Shown: piece by piece, positions 56,326-64,000 of the stretch
Layout of the letters: every line of letters starts with the position of its first letter
How positions within the stretch are numbered: position 1 is the first letter of the stretch
Assembly (NCBI GenBank): GCA_964016985.1
Contig: OZ024826.1
Span: 61,758,910 to 61,822,909 of the forward strand
Direction of reading: 5' to 3'
DNA from: Anodontia alba
Taxonomy: Eukaryota > Mollusca > Bivalvia > Lucinida > Lucinidae
DNA: 64,000 nucleotides
Translations under genes and position numbers: made by a program
The notes under the pieces: model-generated
Database searches by the model: none
The model's input: only the letters and a program-made list of their open reading frames with translations
What the model was told of the DNA's origin: nothing

Positions 56326-57432
56326 TTACATTTACTTTTTTATCATTTGGATGGTTACATTTCTGACATAAAAACTGCTCCCGTTTGTATGTCATACTTG
56401 GGTTGAAACAAATATATGACGAGTTTGACAGACTTTTACAGTTCAAATCAGATGAGTCAGTACCTTTGTTCTATGATACAACATTTAATTTAGGGGATTT
56501 TTATGTATCAACTTTATCATTTCAGCATTATTTGTTTGATAGTCCTCCTGTCATTCCTTTGGCCATATTGATTCATGAAAGAAAATTTCAAAAACACCAT
56601 GAAGCATTTTTGGAAGCAGTAAAAGAGAAAATTCCCAGATTAAGTAACAAAAACATAACTATAGTAACTGACAGAGAAACAGCTATAATAAATGCCATAA
56701 AAAAAGGTCTTTCCAAATTTAAGTTTACTAATTTGCTGGAATCACATTCTTAGGGACACAAAAGAATGGCTGAGAAAAAATGGTGAAACAACTGCTAATA
56801 TAGCAGCATACAATCATCATATCAAGCAGTTATTAGAAAGCAGGTCATTAGAAGAATATGAACAGTTACTTTTAGGAGATGAAAACAAACAGAAAAAATC
56901 ACCAGGTTTCAGATCATTTTGGACCAAACTTTTTGTTGACTACTTTGACAAAAATTTGGATCAAACAATAAGAGAAAATGCTGGAAAACGGATCGTAGAA
57001 AATTCTGAGGTCTACAATCCATTTTCTGGCATAACCAATAATGCTTCAGAATTCAATCATGCAAGGTACAAGCACCTTACTGAATTTAAGGAACACCAAA
57101 TCGATATGATGGTTCTGTTTCTTCACTATTTGCAAAAAAATGACTTAAATTCAATAAGGAAAGGATTTTGTGATCTAGGTGATTTGATGCTGAGAAGGAA
57201 ATTTAAGTGTTTGAAAAAATACCCTGCAGATGTAACATTAAACCCTGTTTTACACCCGAGTAAACTAATGGACATTATTCGGGGTAAAATTATGTCAGAA
57301 AATCAGCTGACAGAAGAATGCTTGGGTTCACAAAAAGGGTCCCCTTCTGATTCCCTGGCAGAAAACATAAATGTAAGTAACTCAGAAGAAAATACATCTG
57401 TACAGGGAACAGAAAACATCAAAGCTCTGTGA
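56326..57432 (+). pseudogene. MULE-type DDE transposase core (frameshifted)
   Basis: Coding resumes after the insertion with YHLDGYISDIKTAPVC. The frame changes near 56395 and again near 56733, but the text is continuous. LKQIYDEFDRLL, then FYDTTFNLGDFYVSTLSF gives the first catalytic Asp (YDTTF). IPLAILIHERKFQKHHEAFL, then ITIVTDRETAI gives the second Asp (TDRE). After the second shift come CWNHILRDTKEWLRKNGE and NNASEFNHARYKHLTEFK, where N-x-x-E supplies the third acidic residue as in Mutator-like transposases. The frame stops at 57430-57432. The role in the family is cutting and joining transposon ends; with these breaks this copy cannot make it. Confidence 0.82.
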
Positions 57433-58943
57433 AAATATCTTCACAGGAAGGGCATGCAAATATGGTAATTTTTGATAAGGGAATAGCTTTAGTACCAGAA
57501 ATGGGAGGGTTCATTGTTAAGGGAGAGAATAATAAATTATATGCAGTGAAGCTTTTTCCAAAAGAGTCATGTCAGTGCCCTGCAACAGGTCATTGCTATC
57601 ATATAATAGCAGCAAGGAAAAGTATTAACTTACCCACAGAAAGTAATAAAATTCAGGAGTTCAATCTAAACAAATTACAAAAAAGAAGCAGAAAAAGAGC
57701 AGATAAAAAGTCAGGCAGGAAAAAACCTCGTGTGGGAGACCTTGATAACTCTAGAATTTTTCCAGCTTCTGATTCAATTTTACAAACACTGGACGAAAGC
57801 AATGATAATGACGATTCTTGTTTTGCAATAGATAATTTTACTGAATCTACTCCAAAGCATGGTGCTACTTGTAGGACACCAAAATCAATTTTGAAAAACA
57901 ACCCAACAGACTCTGAAAGCAGAAAATCACTCAGATTTGAAAAAAAATCCACACCAAAATCAAAAGTTAAAATTGAAATGACACCAATTATGACTTCAGA
58001 CACTGACAAGGAGTCACTGACTTCTGGTAAACATTGCATGGCAAAATTTGAAGAAAGCATTGAAATGCCTTTGCAAAAGCCAGTGATTCAAGATGATTTA
58101 GTTGATATAAATTTAGAGCTTTCACGTTCCTTTGATCATGAAAAATCTGAATCAGAAGCACAATGGATTAAAGATCTTTTACTGAGTCTTACAGATAAAA
58201 CCCTCTTGCTTAATAACAAAAAGTTAAATTCAAATCATATGGAAGCAGTAAATGCCATTGCTAGAAAGCAATTTCCAGATATTAATGGCTTACAGCTAAC
58301 GGAAAAAAATCCTAAATATATTAAGGAGGAAGGCAGATGGCATGTTGGGACAGTTATGGATTCTGTAACTGCACCAGCATGTCAGATTCTTCATACTCAG
58401 ACCGACCACTGGGTTATTTCATTTTTGGATGAAGACAATAGAATATATTTGTTTGACAGTCTTGGAACTGAACGCCCCGAAAGATGTATTCTTACACCAG
58501 CACTGCAAATACAATTTGCCATTTTATATGGTAAAGACAGAAAAAGTCTCCCAATAATAGCTCCTGACACACAAAGACAAAATAACAGTGTAGATTGTGG
58601 CCTTTTTTCAATAGCCCATTTGTTTGAATTTTGTTTAACGGGTAGGGTGTGTCCAAATGTTATTTTTGACACAACAAAAATGAGAAAGCACTTAACTTCA
58701 TGTTTGGAAACAAAATCCATACTAGAGTTTCCAAAAACTCGCAAATCATTAAACCTTCGAGGTAAAAAGGAACCAAAAATGTTCCATGTCAACCTTGTTT
58801 GCATGTGCAACTTGCTAGAATGTCTGGATGATCTTGTTCAATGTGAATCATGCTTATCATGGTTTCATAAACATTGTGTCTTTGCCCCGGCTGACATTCC
58901 AGTGGCAGAACATCATTTTAAATGCCCAAGCTGTATGCTCTGA
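57429..58943 (+). CDS. SWIM finger, Ulp1/SENP-like protease and PHD-like finger
   Basis: 505 codons open to TGA at 58941-58943; the frame is shifted from the upstream transposase at 57429. Residues 48-58 are CQCPATGHCYH, a SWIM zinc finger (CxC...CxH) that normally follows a MULE core. Residues ~75-220 are basic then Ser/Asp-rich and probably unstructured. A C48-type protease follows: His327 (TDHWVISF), Asp343 (YLFDSLG), Gln384 (QRQNNSVDCG) and Cys390, all four catalytic positions present. The C-terminus has CMCNLLE..., LVQCESCLSWFHKHC and FKCPSC, a C4HC3 PHD-like finger. Ulp1 folds cleave SUMO-like modifiers; in transposons the role is unknown. No ATG at the shift suggests it was once the rear of one long polyprotein. 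Confidence 0.87.
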   Translation: MKISSQEGHANMVIFDKGIALVPEMGGFIVKGENNKLYAVKLFPKESCQCPATGHCYHIIAARKSINLPTESNKIQEFNLNKLQKRSRKRADKKSGRKKPRVGDLDNSRIFPASDSILQTLDESNDNDDSCFAIDNFTESTPKHGATCRTPKSILKNNPTDSESRKSLRFEKKSTPKSKVKIEMTPIMTSDTDKESLTSGKHCMAKFEESIEMPLQKPVIQDDLVDINLELSRSFDHEKSESEAQWIKDLLLSLTDKTLLLNNKKLNSNHMEAVNAIARKQFPDINGLQLTEKNPKYIKEEGRWHVGTVMDSVTAPACQILHTQTDHWVISFLDEDNRIYLFDSLGTERPERCILTPALQIQFAILYGKDRKSLPIIAPDTQRQNNSVDCGLFSIAHLFEFCLTGRVCPNVIFDTTKMRKHLTSCLETKSILEFPKTRKSLNLRGKKEPKMFHVNLVCMCNLLECLDDLVQCESCLSWFHKHCVFAPADIPVAEHHFKCPSCML

Positions 58944-59276
58944 TGTATTCTGTCTATATGAAAACAGAATCAAACAGTACAGTGTTTACAAAGACTACAC
59001 ATAAAATATTTTGTAGGTTACATATTAAATTAATTCAAAGTATATGTCATTATTTAGTTATTTAGGAAATATGTTAAAATCTCTTATTAGTTTACCAAAA
59101 TACTAAACAATTGGTCTCAATGAATCATAATTATAGTCACTAAATTCTAACATTAAATGCAAAAGTTTTCATCCTGCTGACAGTTTGTTTAAACATACTA
59201 TTCTCATTAAAATATTGAGATATACGTGGTAAAGCATTTAGTCCTTTAAATATTAAGATTGCATACAATTACAATA
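58944..59276. other. 3' flank of the transposase gene
   Basis: AT-rich, 330 bases. No canonical AATAAA is seen directly after the stop. No terminal inverted repeat for the MULE element could be matched to the 5' side. Confidence 0.4.
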
Positions 59277-59916
59277 TTTGACCTGTTTACCACACAAGCT
59301 CCTATAAGCGCACACCATGGACATTCCAAACAATTCGAACAAGCGCACACTGTTTCTGGGGCTGTTCAAAGCTTGACATGTCCAAATCTCAGAAACAGTT
59401 AATTTTTAGATGCTGTTTTGGCTGTAAACAATGGTTTAACCCTTAAAGCGCCAATCACAACAATTGTCTGCTTTGTCTTTTGCTTGTGATTTTAAAAGTT
59501 ATTTCTGCAAACAGTGTGGACCCAGATCAGACTGCTCCTTTAGAAGCAGTCTGATCTGGGTCCAAACTGTTTGCCGGTATGCAAAAAATAGCTTTGAGAA
59601 GTTTGCAAGAATATTCAGCAGACGACATAAACAGACGACATTTTCAGATGCAGTTTTTCTTGGCGCTTTAAGGGTTAATTCATTTTCTAGACAAATTGTG
59701 GAGTGTTACTTATGGGTATTTGATTAAAAATATGTGTATTTTTATTGAAATAATATTCTATCATGTATTGTCTTTTGAAAACCAAAAAGTGCGTAATTAC
59801 AGTGGTCCATTTTTATACCATTTATAAGTGTGGGCTTATTGGACAGACTTTTTTACAATGCAGTTTCATATCTTTTTTTGAAATAATTACTTGCATAGTG
59901 TGGTAAATAGGTCAAA
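59277..59916. mobile_element. TA-flanked MITE carrying a nested MITE
   Basis: TTTGACCTGTTTACCACAC at the left, GTGTGGTAAATAGGTCAAA at the right, TA on both sides (59275-59276, 59917-59918). The family B MITE 59436-59678 is nested in it. Confidence 0.75.
59436..59678. mobile_element. Family B MITE, best copy
   Basis: TTAACCCTTAAAGCGCCAAT at the left, CTTGGCGCTTTAAGGGTTAA at the right, TTAA target copies. The inner cassette CAAACAGTGTGGACCCAGAT-CAGACTGCTCC is mirrored by the complement around TTTAGAAG. Nearly identical in layout to 38364-38608. Confidence 0.9.
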
Positions 59917-59945
59917 TACGGTATGTTAACTTAAAACTATTGAGG

Positions 59946-59988
59946 GTTTTTTGTTTGTTTGTTTGTTTTTTGTTTGTTTGTTTTTTTC
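59946..59988 (+). repeat. (TTTG)n / T-rich microsatellite
   Basis: TTTTTTGTTTGTTTGTTTG followed by a second TTTGTTTG series and T run. Confidence 0.85.
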
Positions 59989-60111
59989 AAGGCAAGCCAA
60001 AATGTGTGAAATTTAACACATTTGCTTATCAAATGCCTTTCTACATTTTGTGTTCATTTTTATACCATATGATTATATGTACATGTATATAGAAAATATG
60101 ATTATCATTTA

Positions 60112-60328
60112 TGGTAAATGTCCTAAAATTTCAAACACCAAAGTGTCTGACAAAATGACATATGCAAATAGTGCAGACCCAGATCAGGCAGCTCCTTCAG
60201 GAGCAGTCTGATCAAGATCTACAATGTTTGCCATTCCACTAAGTATTTTAAGCAACAGGTGCATAAAAAGCAAAATTTAGGCCAAAATAGAATAAAATAA
60301 AGTGATCGAAATTTTAGGATATTTACCA
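60112..60328. mobile_element. Short relative of the 3.4-kb TA transposon
   Basis: TGGTAAATGTCCTAAAATTT-CAAACACC at the left and GATCGAAATTTTAGGATATT-TACCA at the right, TA on both sides. 217 bp, same terminal repeat as 51822-55260 with three to four changes. The interior is a palindromic cassette (GCAAATAGTGCAGACCCAGA and complement). Confidence 0.82.
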
Positions 60329-60379
60329 TATGTTGAAAAGTAAATGTCTGATTATGTCTGTTTCTGCATAACTGCTATA

Positions 60380-60590
60380 CTGTAAAAAGCATAAACATTG
60401 GGACAAAAGTGCATGAGCAAACAGTGTACACCCAGATCAGGGGAACAAGTCTGTTCAGGGTCTACATAATTTGCCATTCTGTCGCAACTATTTGAAAATA
60501 TTACGAGCTAGGTTGTGAAATCAGCTAGTTCAAATTCTAGGATAATTATTGCATATGCTCAAAATGTCCCAAGTTTTAGGTTCTTTATGG
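60380..60590. mobile_element. TA-flanked MITE carrying the cassette
   Basis: CTGTAAAAAGCATAAACATT-GGGACA at the left, TGTCCCAAGTTTTAGGTTCT-TTATGG at the right, with TA edges. Inner GAGCAAACAGTGTACACCCA-GATCAG and imperfect complement. Same end type as the half-ends near 52714 and 53505. Confidence 0.7.
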
Positions 60591-60651
60591 TATTATTATG
60601 ATGCTGGCCAGAATAAACTCGCCGCCATTTTCAAAGGAAGAATTATTAGAA

Positions 60652-60925
60652 AAACCTAGTATAACAGAGAAAAACTTGGTTTATCAAATTGTTAAACTAG
60701 GTTTTCTCTGTTAAACCGGGTTTGTTTTTTTTCTGTTTCATCACATTATAAAGTCCATGTAATAAAGAGTTCTAGCAATTTATAGGAGTAGTTTTCTTTT
60801 TTCTGTCTTTAAACATAGATTGTGGGTAATAAATATATAGGGTTCTAACAAGCACCCACACAATCATTATTTAATCTAACAAGCACACACAATCTATGTT
60901 TGGAAGAGAAATAAAAAGTGTCAGA
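60652..60925. repeat. Two fold-backs
   Basis: 60652-60722: AACCTAGTATAACAGAGAAA and complement TTTCTCTGTTAAACCGGGTT. 60800-60925: AAACATAGATTGTGGGTAAT...CACAATCTATGTTTGGAAGA. Confidence 0.65.
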
Positions 60926-62999
60926 AATAATCACTGCATGAATGCCATCCCTAGCATATTATTATATTGTTAAGTTACGCTATCCTAATGAAACCAGGAT
61001 TTTTTTTTTTATAAACCATTTTTGAGTCTGCTAGCGACAGCTAGCAGGCTCTATGCAATCGCATGGGGTTTTTTACTACGTCACAAGCGGATTTTCATCA
61101 CCGCTATATTCATACGCGCACTACTTCTTAATCAGACGCAATGCGGCACTATTACGGCGAACTGAATGTGAAGCAGGGGAATTTTTTATAGCTTTTCTAT
61201 TTCCCTTACATAACTGTAACTGAAATCGATTTAGATAGTGCAATTTGAAACATAGACTTCAAAATTCGGTGTAGTAATACACGCGCTACTTTTGTCAATC
61301 ACCCCACGCCGTCTTTGATGTTGTGCTTAGCAACGGAAGCTGAACGAAAAGAAAGTATCAGAATCTACTTATTCGATATTGAATATAGCAAGACATCAGG
61401 CATTTAATTCATTCCTCCTACATGAAATTACTTTATTCACACCTCAGTGACACGGAGTTGTCTGACGACTGCTGGCCCATTTATACGTTATGACCCTTCT
61501 TTTGTGGACATCGGAAAATCTCTTGAAAACAGAAAAGGGTAGGCATAGCTGGTCGGGCTAATCTGTTGATGCTTAGGTGAAGCACTATCAAATGACAATC
61601 AGTTATTAAAGCTAATCTGGATTGAACATAGCCATTTCAAATTTATTTAATCTGCTCGTCTTCATAATAAGTTGATAAAGATAAATTTATAAAATTGCAC
61701 CAGAATAATCGTGGAGCTACATCAGGTGTTGAATATGTATGAACTGGAGCATATCTAGACTTGAACTTTGATAATTCTAGAAATTGGAAATTGCTGCTGG
61801 AGATACACTCATTTGGAATAATCAGGTGGTAAACTTCATTGGAAAATAAAGAGGTTCATTACTCCAATCACTGCATTGGCTTATATATGCAGATAATAAA
61901 ATGGATTTTTTTGTGAAGAAACAAACAAAACAGAAGAGAAATAATTGTATTTAGTTTTTCAGTACATGGTTAGATTATTTATGTATATCTGTTTTACACA
62001 GATGCCTCAGTAAAGACCCATTCTTATTTATACATTAAAAGAAGTAGAATGCATTTCCATCTGACTGATTTTGAGAAATTAAATTGATAGTGAAAGCATG
62101 TAGTACAAAGTGTTCATGTTGGTTGTTTTTCAAGGAATAGTAAATTTTCTCACAAAGCCTTGTCTCTGAATGTAAATTTAATATTGGATGAAGCCACTGG
62201 TTGTAAGAAAGTGTGAAAATATGGATATAGAGCAAAATCCAGGTCCATCAAATCATATAAATCTAATTATGTAATTAAGTTAATGCCTTTTTTCGCGACA
62301 CCGCCTTCTGAACAATTCAGAGTAACTACAGTTGCTATACTGGATGTACATTACTCTGTGGTGGTTCTGAATCTCTTTTAACTACACTTTTATTTAACTT
62401 TAACATGCGTAAAGTAACGTTATTATTTACCTGTATTATCAGTTAGATAACACACTTTTTGAATAAAAATTACTGGCATGTTTCTTATTTTTCTTAAGGA
62501 ATATATGTTGTGGATATTCATTAAAAGAGCCCTACCAATGAATGACCTTCTAATAAGTTCCAACATGTTTTTGTGTTGAAATTATAATGAACTAGAACAT
62601 GTGTTTGAACAACACTATGACCCCAACTATATGGTTTCCCTTAAACATGCATTGTCCATAATACTGAAACACTAAAAATGGCTAACTTCAAAAGTAAGAA
62701 TAGGATGGCCGAAACATTCCCATACAGAACTAGTATTTTTACCGCTGGGCGGCGAATAAATTCCAACCACAGTTTCGTCTGCCATCATAATGAGAGTAAA
62801 GCAAAATGCAATTGGCTATCAGTCAAGCGTCATCCAATCAAAATCGCGCTCTGAAAATGTCACTTTGTAGACCGGATTAAAGAATGTAACGAACACAAAT
62901 AAGTGAATCTGAATAGAAGCGTTCATCATATCGATACTCCATCATGTGTATCGATACATGAAGCGTATCGGGATGCACCAATGCATCGATGAATCGTCC
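60926..62999. other. Unassigned, with small hairpins
   Basis: GTCTGCTAGCGACAGCTAGC-AGGC at 61027-61050 is a hairpin of transposon-end type. 62480-62590 is a decayed fold-back. 62935-63000 has several ATCGATAC/GTATCGAT-type inverted pairs. No exon or RNA gene found. Confidence 0.4.
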
Positions 63000-63835
63000 C
63001 ACAACTATGCATAACTCAGCTAATATTTGGTGGACTGTAACCTCAAAACAATACACCCTTCTCTACATCTTGGTCTAACTATAGCATAAATGAAGTTTCA
63101 GCTTGATCGGATATAAATTGTAGGAGGAGTTAACCAGAAACTAGAAGTTTAAAGAAATTTTCAATGGGGCTTAACTCTGCTAATATTTAGTGAACTGTAA
63201 CCTTGAAACAATATGTGCTGCTCCACATCATGGTCTAGCTATAAATGAAGTTTCAGCTTGATCGGATGTAAATTGTAGGAGGAGTTAGCCGGAAACGAAA
63301 AGTTAAATGAAATTTTAAAAGGGACATAACTCTGCTAATATTTGGTGGACTGTGACCTAGAAACAATATGCACTGCCCCCACATCTTGGTCTAACTATAA
63401 ATGAAGTTTCAGCTTGATCAGATGTAAATTGTAGGAGCAGTTATCCGGAAACGAAAAGTTTAAAGGAATTTTCAAAGGGCTATAACTCTGCTGATATTAA
63501 GTGGACTGTAACCTCAAAACAATATGCACTGTTCCACATCATGGTCTAACTATAAATGAAGTTTCAGCTTGATCAGATGTAAAGTGTAGGAGTTAACCAG
63601 AAACGAAATGTTTTCTGAAATTTTCGAAGGGGCATAGCTCTGCTAATAATTGGTGGTCTGTAGCCCAAAAACAATATGTGCTGCTTCACATCATGGTCTA
63701 GCTATATACCAAGTTTCATTTTAATTGGATGTAAACTGTAGGAGGCGTTAGCCGGAAACGAAAAAGTTTTCTGACGGACGTCATACCCCGTAAAATAATA
63801 TGTCCCGTTTTTCAAACAGGTGTATAATAATTCAA
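63000..63835. repeat. ~155-bp array, five units, with end hairpin
   Basis: Units start near 63010, 63177, 63332, 63490 and 63635 with CTGCTAATATTTGGTGGACT, ATGAAGTTTCAGCTTGATCG, TAAATTGTAGGAGGAGTTA. The right end is CCCGTAAAATAATATGTCCC-GTTTTTCAAACAGG. 15400-15880 is the same family inverted. Confidence 0.75.
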
Positions 63836-64000
63836 AAAAGTATAAATGCAAGAGTTATGGTTCTTGCGCGCTGCATGTTGTCTAATGCTGATTGATATTT
63901 ACATGACCTTTCTTGAAGATATCTTGAACAGGTTTCAAGTTACAGAGCGGACACGATTTTGTGACGCATAAAGTTCCAAGTGAAATAACTCAAAAAGTAT
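63836..64000. other. Window edge, probable repeat
   Basis: TTTCAAGTTACAGAGCGGAC-ACGATTTTGTGACG and neighbouring text have the style of the bivalve array elements. The element is cut by the window edge. Confidence 0.35.

Noticed and set aside
57653..58810. Minus-strand ORFs of 135-137 codons
   Set aside because: Shadows of the SWIM-Ulp1-PHD coding frame.

Overview
The window looks like intergenic and intronic DNA from a bivalve mollusc, most likely a heterodont clam (inference). The reasons are spliced eukaryotic exons, tRNA-derived SINEs, many TTAA- and TA-flanked miniature transposons, and long tandem-array elements. Those arrays have a CTCACCTG-type hairpin at one end and a GGGCCATCATGGCCC-type hairpin followed by CTCTTGTT at the other. 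No rRNA, CRISPR array or bacterial gene organisation is present. Only a small part of the 64 kb codes for protein.

Layout. 1-7.6 kb: array-type repeats and two SINEs. 7.6-16.6 kb: five plus-strand exons that splice in phase into the last 268 residues of an ankyrin-repeat protein; its introns are packed with repeats. 17.7-18.5 kb: two more plus-strand exons that join in phase and end in a stop, gene not recognised. 18.8-30.4 kb: TTAA-flanked MITEs, a 3.1-kb array element with a 950-bp higher-order repeat, TA-flanked MITEs and an 8-bp-TSD hAT-like MITE. 30.9-34.7 kb: a minus-strand, 5'-truncated LINE with a poly(A) tail, a 15-bp target-site duplication and a single frameshift in its endonuclease/RT ORF. 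35-46 kb: SINE, 188-bp palindromic triplet, MITEs, a 191-bp-unit element, an ~85-bp GTTACC minisatellite and other repeats.

46.4-58.9 kb is the most unusual part. Plus-strand coding sequence begins with SGNH-hydrolase-like exons and runs on into a CG-1-like module. A 5.3-kb nested insertion interrupts it there; skipping 50987-56325 restores the frame. The coding sequence then continues with a Mutator-like (MULE) DDE transposase core, a SWIM zinc finger, a Ulp1/SENP-like cysteine protease and a PHD-like finger. Several frameshifts and two in-frame stops break the front and middle. The last 505 codons (SWIM, Ulp1, PHD) are open with all catalytic residues present. I read it as a decaying giant MULE-type transposon gene, or a gene derived from one, possibly with an SGNH domain fused to its N-terminus.

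59-64 kb returns to MITEs, inverted repeats and a ~155-bp array. A second theme crosses the whole window: one palindromic cassette (GCAAACAGTG-TAGACCCAGATCAG and its complement) sits inside MITEs of clearly different terminal-repeat type, as if it spreads or is selected independently of its carriers.
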